From: an uncultured Collinsella sp.
GTDB taxonomy: Bacteria; Actinomycetota; Coriobacteriia; Coriobacteriales; Coriobacteriaceae
DNA: 64,000 bases
Direction: 5' to 3'
Assembly: GCA_900755685.1 (NCBI GenBank)
Contig: CAAEHI010000011.1
Location: 19,188-83,187 of the forward strand
Shown piece by piece: positions 25,195-35,358 of the stretch. A model generated the notes under the pieces. It searched no databases. It saw nothing but the letters and a program-made list of their open reading frames with translations, and had not been told where the DNA came from. The position numbers and the translations under genes are program-made. Position 1 is the first letter of the stretch; every line of letters starts with the position of its first letter.

Positions 25195-25219
25195 GCGGCT
25201 TTCCCAAGCACCGCACCTT

Positions 25220-25273
25220 GCCGTTCAAACCGTCGCTCGCGTACCAAAGTACGCGTCGCTCCTCTTTCACGGC
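25220..25273. repeat. Dispersed intergenic repeat, copy 2
   Basis: Same 54-55-bp unit as 17559-17613, with the CGTCGCTCGCGTAC / GTACGCGTCGCTCC core intact, placed 25 bp after guaB. Confidence 0.75.
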
Positions 25274-25353
25274 AATCTGCGGCACTTGGAAAACCCGACT
25301 ATGCTCGGGTGGGTAACAATTAGCGGTTGATTCACAACCACGTTATTTAGATA

Positions 25354-25398
25354 AAGCGAGATGCCTGCAAGTCGCAGGCATCTCGCTTGTTGTATTTG
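25354..25398 (+). terminator. Rho-independent terminator after guaB
   Basis: A perfect 15-bp stem (25354-25368 with 25374-25388), 5-base loop, then TGTTGTATTTG. Confidence 0.85.
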
Positions 25399-25423
25399 CT
25401 ATCATCATGCGAGTTAACGATGT

Positions 25424-25541
25424 GGCGGGGCGTTCTTACCTTTGCTCGCTGCAAGTTCCGCACGAGCCGAAGAGCACTTAATGTGCTCTTCGTGCGAGCA
25501 GGACTGTCCGCAGCAGTGAGTAAAGGTAAGAACGCCCCGCC
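25424..25541 (+). repeat. 118-bp long-stem palindromic element upstream of leuS
   Basis: 25424-25452 pairs with 25513-25541 in 29 consecutive pairs (two G-U), the outer 20 perfect. Inside is a second hairpin: GCAC...GAAGAGCAC (25460-25477) with GTGCTCTTCGTGC (25483-25495). It ends 26 bp before the leuS start. No T-box consensus is present. Confidence 0.8.
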
Positions 25542-25567
25542 CCAACCCAGCTAACAAAGGAGCTGAT

Positions 25568-28144
25568 ATGTGCGATTGCACAGATCATAAGGACGAGATC
25601 CCTGCCTACGACGCGCAGGCCATTGAGTCCCGGTGGATGAAGGCCTGGGAGGACTCCAACCTCTTTGCCGTCGACACCGACGACAGCAAGCCCAAGAAGT
25701 ATGTGCTCGAGATGTTCCCGTATCCGTCGGGCGACCTGCACATGGGCCACGCGCGCAACTATACCATCGGCGATGCCATGGCCCGTCAGGCCCGTATGCG
25801 CGGCTACGACGTGCTGCATCCCATCGGCTTTGACGCCTTTGGCCTGCCCGCCGAGAACGCCGCCATCAAGCACAACACGCAGGCTGCTGCCTGGACGTAT
25901 AAGAACATGGACCAGGCGCTCGCCACGATGAAGCGAATGGGCTTCTCCTACGATCTGGATCGCATGGTCAAGACCTGCAGCCCCGACTACTACCGCTGGG
26001 GCCAGTGGATCTTTGAGAAGATGTGGGAAAAGGGCCTGGTCTATCGTAAGAAGAACCCGGTCAACTGGTGCCCCACTTGTAAGACCGTTCTGGCCAACGA
26101 GCAGGTTACCGAGGGTAAGTGCTGGCGCTGCGGCACCGAGCCCGAGAAGCGCGACCTGGAGCAGTGGTACTACAAGATTACCGAGTACTCCCAGGAGCTG
26201 CTCGACGACTTGGAGAAGCTCCCCGGCTGGCCCGAGCGCGTCAAGCAGATGCAGGCCAACTGGATCGGTCGCTCCGAGGGCGCCGAGGTCGACTTTACCC
26301 TGTGCGACCAGGATGGCGAGCCCATCGAGGGCGACGAGGGCAAGATCACCGTCTTCACCACGCGTGCCGATACGCTCTTTGGCGTCTCCTTCTTTGTCCT
26401 GGCTCCCGAGTACGCCGGCCTGCATGAGCTCGTCGAGGGCACGGAGTACGAGGAGGCCGTCACCAAGATCGTCGAGGACTCCAAGCATATCTCTGCCGTC
26501 GAGCGTGCCCAGGGCACCCTCGAGAAGCACGGTGCCTTCACGGGCCGCTATGTGGTAAACCCCGTCAACGGCGAGAAGGTTCCCGTGTGGGTTGCCGATT
26601 ATGTCGTTGCCGACTACGGTACCGGTGCCGTCATGGCCGTTCCCTGTGGCGACCAGCGCGACTTTGAGTTTGCCCGTAAGTACGACCTGCCGATCGTGCC
26701 GATCATCCTGGACGATGACGATCGCGCTGCCGTCGAGGCCAGCGGCGAGACCATCGATACCTTCCATGCCGAGACTGTCGACTGGGATTGCGCCCACGCT
26801 GCCGAGGGCACGCTCGTCCAGTCCGGCAAGTACACCGGCATGCGCGGCGGTAAGCACTCCGAGGGCGAGGCTGCCATCGTGGCCGACCTCGAGGCCATGG
26901 GCTGCGGTCGTCGCAAGGTCGAGTTCCGCCTGCGCGACTGGCTCATCAGCCGCCAGCGCTATTGGGGCAACCCCATCCCGGCTATCCATTGCGAGCACTG
27001 CGGCATTGTACCCGTGCCCGAGGACCAGCTGCCGGTGACGCTGCCCGAGAACCTTGACCTGGGCGCCGGCGAAACCCTCGCCGAGTGCAAGGAGTTCTAC
27101 GAGACCACCTGCCCGGTCTGCGGTCGCCCGGCCAAACGCGAGACCGATACCATGGACACCTTTACCTGCTCCAGCTGGTATTACCTTCGCTATACCGATC
27201 CGCACAACACCGAGCTGCCCTTCTCCCGCGAGGCCGCCGACCGTTGGATGCCCGTCGATAACTACATCGGCGGCATCGAGCACGCCATTCTGCACCTGCT
27301 CTACAGCCGCTTCTTTACCAAGGCGCTGCGCGACCTGGGCCTGCTGAGTGTGGACGAGCCCTTCACCAACCTGCTGTGCCAGGGCATGGTCAAGGACGAG
27401 AACGGCGACACCATGTCCAAGTCCAAGGGCAATGTCGTGCCTCCGAGCTCGGTCATCGAGCCCTACGGCGCCGACACCATGCGTCTGGCGATCCTGTTTA
27501 TCGCCCCGCCCGAGAAGGACTTCGACTGGGATCCCAAGGCCGTTGAGGGCGCCAACCGCTTCATCAAGCGCGCCTGGCGTATCGTTTGGCAGCTCGTCCA
27601 GTCCGGCGACGCCAACGTGACCTTCGACAAGTCCGCGCTCGACGAGGTTGCGATGAAGCTCTATCGCGAGCGTCACCGCACCATCGCCAAGTGCACCGAG
27701 GACTTCGATCGCGGCCAGTTCAACACCGCCATCTCGGCCGTCATGGAGCTCGTCAACGCGGCGAGCGCCTACCTCAACGCCACCGAGGGTACCGCCCGCG
27801 ACAAGGCGCTGTGCTACGGCGTGGCTAAGGATATCGTGAGCGTCCTTGCCCCCATCTGCCCGTTCTGGGCCGACGAGCTGTGGCACGAGGCACTCGGCTG
27901 CGAGGGCAACGCCTACACCGCCGCCTGGCCCGAGTTCGACCTGGCCGAGTCCGTTGAGGACACGGTGCAGATCGTGGTCCAGGTGCTCGGCAAGGTCCGC
28001 GGCCGCGTCGACGTTGCCCGCGATGCCTCCAATGAGGATATGCAGGCTGCCGCCGAGGCCGCCGTCGCCAAGTGGCTCGAGGGCAAGACGGTCGTCAAGG
28101 CCATCTGCGTGCCCGGCAAGCTGGTCAACTTGGTGGTCAAGTAA
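25568..28144 (+). CDS. leuS: Leucyl-tRNA synthetase
   Basis: 858 residues from ATG 25568 (AAAGGAGCTGAT upstream). It charges tRNA-Leu. Seen in order: the HIGH-type motif HMGH at 58-61 in [19 protein letters not shown], a zinc-ribbon-like CPTC...CWRCG pair near 165-190, the CP1 editing insertion (about 230-420, with TTRADTLFG), a second Cys cluster HCEHC and CPVCGRPAK, the KMSKS loop TMSKSKGN near 615, the anticodon-binding helices and the C-terminal extension ending [11 protein letters not shown]. Length is normal for bacterial LeuRS. Monocistronic between two terminator-like structures. Confidence 0.96.
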   Translation: MCDCTDHKDEIPAYDAQAIESRWMKAWEDSNLFAVDTDDSKPKKYVLEMFPYPSGDLHMGHARNYTIGDAMARQARMRGYDVLHPIGFDAFGLPAENAAIKHNTQAAAWTYKNMDQALATMKRMGFSYDLDRMVKTCSPDYYRWGQWIFEKMWEKGLVYRKKNPVNWCPTCKTVLANEQVTEGKCWRCGTEPEKRDLEQWYYKITEYSQELLDDLEKLPGWPERVKQMQANWIGRSEGAEVDFTLCDQDGEPIEGDEGKITVFTTRADTLFGVSFFVLAPEYAGLHELVEGTEYEEAVTKIVEDSKHISAVERAQGTLEKHGAFTGRYVVNPVNGEKVPVWVADYVVADYGTGAVMAVPCGDQRDFEFARKYDLPIVPIILDDDDRAAVEASGETIDTFHAETVDWDCAHAAEGTLVQSGKYTGMRGGKHSEGEAAIVADLEAMGCGRRKVEFRLRDWLISRQRYWGNPIPAIHCEHCGIVPVPEDQLPVTLPENLDLGAGETLAECKEFYETTCPVCGRPAKRETDTMDTFTCSSWYYLRYTDPHNTELPFSREAADRWMPVDNYIGGIEHAILHLLYSRFFTKALRDLGLLSVDEPFTNLLCQGMVKDENGDTMSKSKGNVVPPSSVIEPYGADTMRLAILFIAPPEKDFDWDPKAVEGANRFIKRAWRIVWQLVQSGDANVTFDKSALDEVAMKLYRERHRTIAKCTEDFDRGQFNTAISAVMELVNAASAYLNATEGTARDKALCYGVAKDIVSVLAPICPFWADELWHEALGCEGNAYTAAWPEFDLAESVEDTVQIVVQVLGKVRGRVDVARDASNEDMQAAAEAAVAKWLEGKTVVKAICVPGKLVNLVVK

Positions 28145-28173
28145 GCGCTACGCGCTTAGCTGACGCATAAAAG

Positions 28174-28209
28174 ACGAGGGGCGATCCGGTTGGGTCGTCC
28201 CTCGTTTTG
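28174..28209 (+). terminator. Rho-independent terminator after leuS
   Basis: ACGAGGGGCGATCC (28174-28187) pairs with 28192-28205 (two G-U) over GGTT, followed by TTTTGC. Confidence 0.85.
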
Positions 28210-28295
28210 CATGTACCTGCCTAGGTGCCTTCGGTCAATTGTCCTATTCTTGTGGAGAAGCTGTGCGCACGCTGACCTGCAGATTCGCACTGTGC

Positions 28296-28324
28296 TTGCA
28301 CGTTTCTGCAGCTATTGGTATAGT
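28296..28324 (+). promoter_or_regulatory. Promoter of the rimP-nusA-infB operon
   Basis: TTGCAC at 28296-28301, 17-base spacer, TATAGT at 28319-28324. Transcription should begin near 28331, giving a leader of about 70 bases before rimP. Confidence 0.75.
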
Positions 28325-28349
28325 TTGCTTGCAAATGAAGTTGTAATTG

Positions 28350-28384
28350 AAAGAAGTGGGGTTTCGGCCCCGCTTCTTTTTTGT
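28350..28384 (+). terminator. Leader terminator/attenuator before rimP
   Basis: AAGAAGTGGGG (28351-28361), TTTCGG loop, CCCCGCTTCTT (28368-28378), then a run of T. It has full intrinsic-terminator form yet lies between the promoter and the first gene, so it likely attenuates the operon that encodes the termination factor NusA. Confidence 0.75.
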
Positions 28385-28402
28385 ATGGATGGAGGTGCCG
28401 CA

Positions 28403-28897
28403 ATGGTCAAGACCAAGACCGAGCAGGCGATCATCGACGCGCTCGAGGCCGTCGCTCCCCAGCACGATGTCGACATCGTCGACGTCGAGCTCGTGGGTGC
28501 CACCAAGGCCCCCTGCGTACGCGTGCGTATCGAGGGTGCCGAGGGTCAGAGCCTGTCGCTCAACGACGTCACGGCCAACACCAAGTGGGTCGGCGATGTG
28601 ATTGAGGAGCTCGACCCTATCTCTTCGAGCTATACGCTCGAGGTGTCGAGCCCGGGTATGGCGCGTCCGCTGCGCCGCCCGTGCGACTTTGCCCGCTTTG
28701 TGGGCGAGAACTGTGAGCTCACCTCCACCGCCACCGAGGGCCGTCGCAAGTACGCCGGCAAGATTGCCGCCGCAACCGAGACCAACGTGACCCTCGAGCT
28801 CGAGGACGGCGAGTCCGTTACCCTCGATTTCTCTGATGTTAAAAAGTGCAAGTTGAAGCCCACCTACGACTTCAAGCCCGCGAAGGAAGGAAAGTAA
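28403..28897 (+). CDS. rimP: Ribosome maturation factor RimP
   Basis: 164 residues from ATG 28403, five bases after GGAGGTG; longer upstream starts would cross the leader terminator. RimP helps late 30S assembly. The N-terminal domain carries DIVDVELVGATKAPCVRVRIEG and the SSSYTLEVSSPGMARPLRR block typical of the family (leVSSPGldRpL), and the C-terminal SH3-like domain (about 95-160) follows. It is 1 bp from nusA, the standard order. Confidence 0.93.
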   Translation: MVKTKTEQAIIDALEAVAPQHDVDIVDVELVGATKAPCVRVRIEGAEGQSLSLNDVTANTKWVGDVIEELDPISSSYTLEVSSPGMARPLRRPCDFARFVGENCELTSTATEGRRKYAGKIAAATETNVTLELEDGESVTLDFSDVKKCKLKPTYDFKPAKEGK

Positions 28898-28898
28898 G

Positions 28899-30146
28899 AT
28901 GGCAGCATCCGACATGATGTCCGCCCTGATGGAGCTTTGCCAGGAGAAGCACATCGACCAGCTCTACCTGATCGACCGCCTGGAGCAGTCGCTCGCCAAG
29001 AGCTATGCCGAGATCCTGCATCTTGAGTGGGGCGCCAAGGTGACCATCGACCGCACCACCGGCAAGATCTACGTCTACCGCCTGGAGCCGATCGACGATT
29101 CCATGGACGAGGAGGGCAACTTCACCGAGTTCGAGGAGATCGACGTCACCCCCAAGAACACGAGCCGCATTGCTGCCCAGCACGCTAAGGCCGAGATCAA
29201 TGCCATCGTGCGCAACTCCGCCCGCGAGCAGATCTACGAGGAGTTCTCCGGCCGCATCGGCGACCTCATCAGCGGTACCGTTCTGCAGTCCACGCCCGAC
29301 TTCACGATCGTCAAGATCCGCGAGGGCGTCGAGGCCGAGCTGCCGCACTTCGACCAGCGTCGTTACGAGAACGAGCGCAACGAGCGTCCGATGGGCGAGC
29401 GCTACCTGCACAACCAGCACATCAAGGCCGTGATCATCGACGTTCGCGATCCCAACTCCAACCTGCAGCCGGTTCGTGGCGAGCACAGCCGTCCGCCGAT
29501 TGTCATCTCCCGTACCCACCCCGAGCTCATGCGTCGTCTGTTTGAGCAGGAGGTGCCCGAGATCTATGAGGGCACCGTCCAGATCAAGTCGATCGCCCGC
29601 GAGCCCGGCCAGCGCTCCAAGGTTGCAGTCCACTCGCTCGATGACCGTCTGGATCCCGTGGGCGCCTGCGTCGGCCCCAAGGGCAGCCGTGTTCGCGCTG
29701 TCGTGGGCGAGCTCCGTGGCGAGCGCGTCGACGTCATCCTTTGGGATGCCGATCCTGCCGTCTACGTCGCCAACGCCCTGTCGCCCGCCAAGGTCACCCG
29801 CGTCCTCATCGACGAGGAGAAGGCCTACGCCGGCGTCATCGTGCCCGACGACCAGCTGTCCCTCGCCATCGGCAAGGAGGGCCAGAACGCCCGCCTCGCC
29901 GCCCGTCTGACCGGCTGGCACATCGACATCAAGTCTGAGACCCTTGCCGCCGACATTCTCAAGAACGTCCCCGTTCACGAGGAGCCCGCCGCCGATCTGA
30001 TCGGTGACGAGGAGGACGACGACGTCCGTCGCTGCGAGTACGTGTCCGAGGACGGCATCCAGTGCCGCAACCAGGCCCGTCCGGGCTCCCGTTTCTGCGG
30101 TGTCCACGACACCGACGCCTTCGATGATGCGGAGGATCTGATCTAG
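28899..30146 (+). CDS. nusA: Transcription factor NusA with C-terminal Cys/His motif
   Basis: 415 residues, ATG 28899 one base after the rimP stop. NusA binds RNA polymerase and RNA to control pausing, termination and antitermination. Domains: N-terminal polymerase-binding (1-125), S1 (about 130-200, [17 protein letters not shown]), and tandem KH domains (about 220-345, [17 protein letters not shown] and [19 protein letters not shown]). The tail is unusual: C379-x9-C389-x10-C400-x2-H403, spaced like a small zinc site in the pattern rCxxx...GxxCxxxxxxGSxFCxxH. The ylxR gene that usually lies between nusA and infB is absent here. Confidence 0.95.
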   Translation: MAASDMMSALMELCQEKHIDQLYLIDRLEQSLAKSYAEILHLEWGAKVTIDRTTGKIYVYRLEPIDDSMDEEGNFTEFEEIDVTPKNTSRIAAQHAKAEINAIVRNSAREQIYEEFSGRIGDLISGTVLQSTPDFTIVKIREGVEAELPHFDQRRYENERNERPMGERYLHNQHIKAVIIDVRDPNSNLQPVRGEHSRPPIVISRTHPELMRRLFEQEVPEIYEGTVQIKSIAREPGQRSKVAVHSLDDRLDPVGACVGPKGSRVRAVVGELRGERVDVILWDADPAVYVANALSPAKVTRVLIDEEKAYAGVIVPDDQLSLAIGKEGQNARLAARLTGWHIDIKSETLAADILKNVPVHEEPAADLIGDEEDDDVRRCEYVSEDGIQCRNQARPGSRFCGVHDTDAFDDAEDLI

Positions 30147-30155
30147 CGCGCGGTC

Positions 30156-30216
30156 GCGCCGGGCGGGTCCCGGCGCATCTCCCACGCTCGTTCAGTCTCT
30201 AGGCACCCAAGGTGCC
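30156..30216 (+). promoter_or_regulatory. Two hairpins in the nusA-infB gap
   Basis: GCGCCGGG-CGGGT-CCCGGCGC (30156-30176) and GGCACC-CAA-GGTGCC (30202-30216). Neither has a T-run, so they probably serve RNA processing or stability rather than termination. Confidence 0.5.
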
Positions 30217-30237
30217 AGAAAGGGTAGGTGAAGTCAT

Positions 30238-32952
30238 ATGGCAAAAGTCCGTGTGTCCACCCTGGCCAAAGAGTTCGGCATGACCTCCAAGGAACTGATG
30301 GGTCATCTCGCCGAAATGAAGATTCCCGCTAAGTCCGCTTCCTCCGCTCTGGAGGACGCTTACGTCGCCATGGTCCGCAAGCAGCTCGCCTCGGTGATCG
30401 AGGCCCGCGCCAAGGAAGTCGAGGCCGCCAAGCAGGCCGAGGAGGAGGCAGCCGCCGCCGAGGAGGCAGCGCGCGCTGCCGAGGCCGAGCGTGAGCGCAT
30501 CGCCGCCGAGAAGGCACGCGAGGAGGAGCGCCGCCAGTTCGCCGCCGCCCAGGCTGCTGAGGAGGCCGCCCGCGCCGAGGCCGAGGCCAAGAAGAAGGCC
30601 GAGCAGGAGCGCCTTGCCCGCGAGAAGGAGGAGGCTGCCCGCGAGGCCCAGCGCCGCGCCGTCCCCGCTTCCGACTCCGGCTCGCGCTTCCGTTCGCTGC
30701 TCGACCAGATCGCCGCACAGGAGACCGTGCTCAAGGAGAAGAAGGACGCCGAGGAGAAGGCCAAGGCCGAGCGCGCCTCCGAGCGCGGTAACCGTCGTGG
30801 CGGCAACAACGACCGTCGCGGTGGCCGTCGTAACGATCGCAACGCCTCCGACAACAACTCCGATCGCCACGCCTCCGAGAGCCGTCCGCACAGCCATCGC
30901 ACCAACGCCAGCAACAACGTCGCTGCCGGCATGGACTTCCCCAACCCCGATAAGCAGGGCAAGGGCAAGAAGCGCAAGGGCGGTCACGGCAACGATGAGG
31001 ACCACTACAGCCGCATGGCGCGTGAGGCCGAGGAGTACAGCCGCGAGAAGGTGCTCGAGGAGGCCCGCGCCGCCGTCGAGGAGGCCTCTCGCGAGTCCAC
31101 CGGTCGCCGCAAGAAGCGCAAGGAGAAGCGCGAGCGCGAGGCTGCTAAGGCTCAGGAGGAGCGCAAGATTGAGGAGGCGCTGGCCCAGGGCGTGAACCCC
31201 GAGGAGCTCGACGCCATCAAGGTCTCCCAGGGCGTTACCGTCCAGGAGCTCGCCGAGGCGCTCGACGTTCCGGCCAACGACATCATCAAGCGCCTGTTCC
31301 TGCTGGGCACGCCGCTCACGATGACGCAGTCCATGTCCGACGACCTCGTCGAGCTCGTTGCCGACGACCTGGGCCGTCAGATCAAAATCATCACCCCCGA
31401 GGAGGAGAACACCTTCTCTTTCTACGACGATCCCGCCGACCTTAAGCCCCGCGCCCCGGTCGTCACCGTCATGGGTCACGTCGACCACGGCAAGACGAGC
31501 TTGCTCGACGCCATCCGTCACACCGGTGTCGCTGCCGGCGAGGCGGGCGGCATTACCCAGGCCATCGGCGCTTCGCAGGTCATGATCAACGACCGCAAGA
31601 TCACCTTCATCGATACCCCGGGCCACGCCACCTTTACGGCCATGCGTGCCCGCGGCGCCAAGGTGACCGACATCGTCATTCTGATCGTGGCTGCCGACGA
31701 CGGCGTCATGCCTCAGACCATCGAGTCGATCAACCACGCCAAGGCCGCCGGCGTACCCATCGTCGTCGCCGTCAACAAGATCGATAAGCCGGGCGCTAAC
31801 CCCGACCGCGTGCGCCAGGAGCTCACCGAGTACGGCATCATCCCCGAGGAGTGGGGCGGACAGAACATGTTCGTCAACATCTCGGCCAAGCAGAAGATCG
31901 GTATCGACGACCTGCTCGAGACCGTGCTGCTCCAGGCCGACGTGCTCGAGCTCAAGGCCAACCCCGACACCTTTGCCTCCGGTAACGTCCTCGAGGCTAA
32001 GCTCGACAAGGGCCGCGGTTCGGTCGCTACCGTGCTGGTGACCCGCGGTACCCTGCACGTGGGCGATACGCTGGTCGCCGGCCTTACCTACGGCCGCGTC
32101 CGCGCCATGCTCGATCCCAAGGGCAACGCCGTCACCGAGGCCGGTCCCTCCGACGCCGTCGAGATCCTGGGTCTGCAATCCGTGCCCAACGCCGGCGACG
32201 AGTTCCGTGTGTTCGAGGACGAGCGCGAGGCTCGCGCCCTGGCCGATGAGCGTTCGCTCAAGGCCCGTATCGAGGAGCAGAGCCGCGTGAAGCACGTCAC
32301 GCTCGAGAACCTCTTCGAGACCATCGCCGACGCCGAGGTCAAGGAGCTCAACCTGATCATCAAGGCCGACGTCCAGGGTTCCATCGAGGCCCTTCAGGAC
32401 TCGCTCGACAAGATGGATCAGTCCGAGGTCCGCATCAACACGATCCACTCCGCCGTCGGTGCCATCAACGAGACCGACGTCGTCTTGGCCGACGCCTCCA
32501 ACGCCATCATCATCGGCTTTGGCGTGCGTCCCGACGGCAAGGCCCGCTCCGCCGCCGAGCGCGAGGGCGTCGAGATCCGTTGCTACGACGTCATCTACAA
32601 GTGCCTCGAAGAGCTCGACGCTGCCCGTATCGGCATGCTCAAGCCCACCGAGGTCGAGGTCTCCACGGGTACCGCGACCGTCCTGGACACCTTCAAGGTG
32701 CCCAAAGTCGGCATCGCCGCCGGTGTCCGCGTCGAGGAGGGCGAGATCGCCGCGACCGATTCCGTGCGCCTGGTGCGTGACGGCATTGTGGTCTTCAACG
32801 GCAAGATTGCCTCGATGCGCCACTACAAGGACGAGGCCAAGAGCCTCAAGAGCGGTTCCGAGGGCGGCATTGGCCTGGAGAACTTCCAGGACATCAAGCC
32901 CGGCGACCAGATCGAGGGTTACCGCATCGACCAGGTTGCCCGTACCGAGTAG
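30238..32952 (+). CDS. infB: Translation initiation factor IF-2
   Basis: 904 residues from ATG 30238. It brings initiator tRNA to the 30S subunit and promotes subunit joining. An IF2_N motif ([20 protein letters not shown]) opens the protein. A long, very charged Glu/Ala/Lys/Arg-rich segment (about 45-330), low in complexity and coiled-coil-like, leads to a second IF2_N domain (about 320-370). The GTPase then shows GHVDHGKTS (G1), DTPGH (G3) and NKIDKPGAN (G4), followed by domains II-IV. The charged segment explains the very long antisense frame on the other strand, which is not a gene. Confidence 0.96.
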   Translation: MAKVRVSTLAKEFGMTSKELMGHLAEMKIPAKSASSALEDAYVAMVRKQLASVIEARAKEVEAAKQAEEEAAAAEEAARAAEAERERIAAEKAREEERRQFAAAQAAEEAARAEAEAKKKAEQERLAREKEEAAREAQRRAVPASDSGSRFRSLLDQIAAQETVLKEKKDAEEKAKAERASERGNRRGGNNDRRGGRRNDRNASDNNSDRHASESRPHSHRTNASNNVAAGMDFPNPDKQGKGKKRKGGHGNDEDHYSRMAREAEEYSREKVLEEARAAVEEASRESTGRRKKRKEKREREAAKAQEERKIEEALAQGVNPEELDAIKVSQGVTVQELAEALDVPANDIIKRLFLLGTPLTMTQSMSDDLVELVADDLGRQIKIITPEEENTFSFYDDPADLKPRAPVVTVMGHVDHGKTSLLDAIRHTGVAAGEAGGITQAIGASQVMINDRKITFIDTPGHATFTAMRARGAKVTDIVILIVAADDGVMPQTIESINHAKAAGVPIVVAVNKIDKPGANPDRVRQELTEYGIIPEEWGGQNMFVNISAKQKIGIDDLLETVLLQADVLELKANPDTFASGNVLEAKLDKGRGSVATVLVTRGTLHVGDTLVAGLTYGRVRAMLDPKGNAVTEAGPSDAVEILGLQSVPNAGDEFRVFEDEREARALADERSLKARIEEQSRVKHVTLENLFETIADAEVKELNLIIKADVQGSIEALQDSLDKMDQSEVRINTIHSAVGAINETDVVLADASNAIIIGFGVRPDGKARSAAEREGVEIRCYDVIYKCLEELDAARIGMLKPTEVEVSTGTATVLDTFKVPKVGIAAGVRVEEGEIAATDSVRLVRDGIVVFNGKIASMRHYKDEAKSLKSGSEGGIGLENFQDIKPGDQIEGYRIDQVARTE

Positions 32953-32963
32953 GGGGTAGCGCT

Positions 32964-33374
32964 ATGAAGCAAACGCAGGCAACCCGCCGTCTGGGCGAGC
33001 AGCTCCGCGAGAAGCTCGGTTATATCCTGCTCTTTGAGGTTTCCGACCCGCGTCTCGACCTGGTCACCCTGACCGCGGTCGAGGTCGCGGTGGACCGTTC
33101 GTTCGCGCGCGTGTACGTGTCGTGCGATGCGAGCCGCTACGATGAGGTCATGGAGGCGCTCGCCAGCGCCAAGGGACGTATTCGCAGCCTGTTGGCTCGC
33201 TCGCTCGATTGGCGCGTCACGCCCGAGCTCGATTTTCGCATCGATCGCTCGACCGATGAGGCCGAGCGCATCACACGTGCGCTGGAAAACGTTCCCGCCA
33301 CGCTTGCGATCGAAAAGGACGAGGACGGCTACCCCATAGCGGATGCCGCCCAGGAGGCAGCTTTAGATGACTAA
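32964..33374 (+). CDS. rbfA: Ribosome-binding factor A
   Basis: 136 residues starting 11 bp after infB. RbfA is a KH-like cold-shock 30S maturation factor. The family blocks are present: RLGEQLREKLGYILLFEVSDPRL near 10-32, VTLTAVEVAVDRSFARVYVS strand region near 35-55 and LDFRIDRSTDEAERI near 88-102. It overlaps the nrnA gene by 8 bp, indicating translational coupling. Confidence 0.93.
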   Translation: MKQTQATRRLGEQLREKLGYILLFEVSDPRLDLVTLTAVEVAVDRSFARVYVSCDASRYDEVMEALASAKGRIRSLLARSLDWRVTPELDFRIDRSTDEAERITRALENVPATLAIEKDEDGYPIADAAQEAALDD

Positions 33375-34410
33375 TTCCGCCGACCTCGCCTCGTGCGAGT
33401 CTGCAGATATTAAACGACGCATCCTCGAGCTCATCGAGGGTGCGTCCTCCATTGCGATCTCGGGTCACACCTCTCCCGACGGCGATGCCCTGGGCTCCGT
33501 GTTGGGCCTGGGCCTCTCGCTTATGAAGGTGTTCCCCGACAAGGACATCGCCCTGCTACTGGCAGACGACGATCCCGTTCCTCGCATCTACCGTTTTATG
33601 GAGGGCGCCGATCTGCTGGTGCCGGCATCTACCTACACCGGCAACCCGGACCTGTTCATTTCGGTAGACGTGCCGGTCGTCGAGCGCCTCAATAATTCCG
33701 CCGAGGTGTTGCGTCGTTCGGCCCACGTGGCGTGCTTTGACCACCACCCGGCGCGCGAGGAGTTTGCCGAGGTCAGCCTTAGGTGTGTCAATGCCGCTGC
33801 TTGCGCCATGATTATCGACCGCTTTTTGGCCGATTGTGGCATTACCGCAAGCGACAGCATCGCCACCTGCCTGCTGTGCGGCCTGGTCACCGATACCGGT
33901 CGTTTTCAGTATCAGAACGCCGACGCTGCCGCGTTTCATGCCGCCTCGCGTCTGGTGGCGCACGGTGCCGATCCGGCGCGCGTCGCGCTCGAGGTCTATC
34001 AGAGCATGCGTGTCGAGTTCTTGCACCTCAAGTCCATCGTCATGGGTCGCATCAAGACGGTCGCGCACGGGCGCGTGGCGTATAGCTATGCGTACGAAAG
34101 TGACCTTAAGGAATGTGGCGTCACCTCGGACGAGTGCGACGGCCTGGTCGATGTGGTGCGCTCGGTGATGGGCGTCGAGGTCTGCCTGTTCCTTAAGGGC
34201 ATCGAGGGCGATACTAAGGTGCGCGGCAACCTGCGCTCCAAGGGCGATCTTGATGTTTCCGAGATTGCGGCCAACTTTGGCGGAGGTGGGCACCACGCTG
34301 CCGCCGGCTTTACCAACGCCGGAACGATTTCCGAGACGCTCACCGCGGCACTTCCCATGCTGGCCGAGCTGGTAGGGGAGGATCCCGCTTCGGTGACCGT
34401 CGAGCTCTAA
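33367..34410 (+). CDS. nrnA: DHH-family bifunctional oligoribonuclease / pAp phosphatase
   Basis: 347 residues from ATG 33367. NrnA degrades very short RNAs and dephosphorylates pAp. The DHH motifs are present: GHTSPDGDALGS near 33-44, DVPVVERLNNS near 97-107, CFDHHPAREEF near 122-132 and a late VTDTGRF block. The DHHA1 domain has the GGGGHHAAAGF signature near 304-314. The position between rbfA and truB is standard for Gram-positives, where it acts in nanoRNA turnover. Confidence 0.9.
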   Translation: MTNSADLASCESADIKRRILELIEGASSIAISGHTSPDGDALGSVLGLGLSLMKVFPDKDIALLLADDDPVPRIYRFMEGADLLVPASTYTGNPDLFISVDVPVVERLNNSAEVLRRSAHVACFDHHPAREEFAEVSLRCVNAAACAMIIDRFLADCGITASDSIATCLLCGLVTDTGRFQYQNADAAAFHAASRLVAHGADPARVALEVYQSMRVEFLHLKSIVMGRIKTVAHGRVAYSYAYESDLKECGVTSDECDGLVDVVRSVMGVEVCLFLKGIEGDTKVRGNLRSKGDLDVSEIAANFGGGGHHAAAGFTNAGTISETLTAALPMLAELVGEDPASVTVEL

Positions 34411-34425
34411 CTTTTTGGATGGTAC

Positions 34426-35358
34426 ATGGCTCGTCGTACACCTTCTCAACTTAATATGCTGCTCGCCGTCGATAAGCCGGTGGGCTGCACGTCCCACGAC
34501 GTGGTTTCGCAATGTCGGCGCGCCCTCCATGAGCGGCGCGTCGGTCATGCCGGAACGCTCGACCCCATGGCATCGGGTGTCATGGTGGTGGGCGTGGGCC
34601 AGGCCACGCGTCTGCTGGGCATGCTCACGCTCGATACCAAAAGCTACGTCGCCGACATCTCGTTTGGCGTCGAGACCAATACCGATGATGCGGAGGGCGA
34701 GGCCGTTCGCACGGTGCCCATTACTGCCGACTTGCGCGATCCGGCCTATGCCCGCGAGCGCCTGTGCGCCATGCTGGGTCCGCAGATGCAGGTACCGCCG
34801 GCGTTTTCGGCCATTTCGGTCAACGGCGTGCGCGCCTATAAGTCTGCGCGCGAAGGTAACGCCGTTGAGTTGCCCCCGCGTCCGGTCGAGGTGTACTCCG
34901 CCGACCTGATTGCCGTGAGCGGCGAGGGCGAAGCGTGCGTTTGGACTGTGGCGTTTTCGGTGAGTAAGGGCACCTATATCCGTGCGCTCGCTCGCGACCT
35001 GGGTCGTGCCTGCGACAACGCGGCGCATATTTCTGCATTGCGCCGTACGGCCTCCGGTGTTGTTTCCATCGGTGCCTGCCATGCGGTCGAGGAACTTTCT
35101 GCCGAGTCCGCTGCCGGCTTTGCCCTGGATCCCATTGCGGCACTGGGCGCCACGCGCGTCGACTTGCCGGGTGATCTTGCCGACGATCTGCTGTGCGGAC
35201 GTCGTATTCCTATTGAGCGCGTGCTTGCGAGCTTCGATGCCTCGAAGGCGCCGTTTGCGCTGGTGCTCGATGGCGGGCTCAAGGCGCTTGCCCGTATCGA
35301 GGGCGGTCGCTTTGTTATGGAGCATGTCTTTCCGCAGGCGATCGGCGGTGTTCGATGA
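34426..35358 (+). CDS. truB: tRNA pseudouridine-55 synthase
   Basis: 310 residues from ATG 34426. TruB makes pseudouridine 55 in the T-loop of tRNAs. The catalytic-Asp motif GTLDPMASG lies near 45-53 and the KPVGCTSHDVV block near 17-27; KGTYIRALARDLG near 184-196 supplies the other active-site residues. A C-terminal PUA-like region (about 240-310) is shortened. The final codons overlap ribF by ATGA. Confidence 0.94.
   Translation: MARRTPSQLNMLLAVDKPVGCTSHDVVSQCRRALHERRVGHAGTLDPMASGVMVVGVGQATRLLGMLTLDTKSYVADISFGVETNTDDAEGEAVRTVPITADLRDPAYARERLCAMLGPQMQVPPAFSAISVNGVRAYKSAREGNAVELPPRPVEVYSADLIAVSGEGEACVWTVAFSVSKGTYIRALARDLGRACDNAAHISALRRTASGVVSIGACHAVEELSAESAAGFALDPIAALGATRVDLPGDLADDLLCGRRIPIERVLASFDASKAPFALVLDGGLKALARIEGGRFVMEHVFPQAIGGVR

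Noticed and set aside
25389..25567. T-box riboswitch before leuS
   Set aside because: The conserved T-box sequence and a specifier stem with a Leu codon could not be found; only the long palindrome is present.
25478..27886. An 802-codon open frame on the minus strand opposite leuS
   Set aside because: It is a mirror of the strongly biased leuS codons; leuS has all its motifs, and the minus-strand translation is low-complexity with no family.
30199..32823. An 874-codon minus-strand frame opposite infB
   Set aside because: Leu/Gly/Ala/Asp-rich translation produced by the GC-biased infB codons; no start context or motifs.
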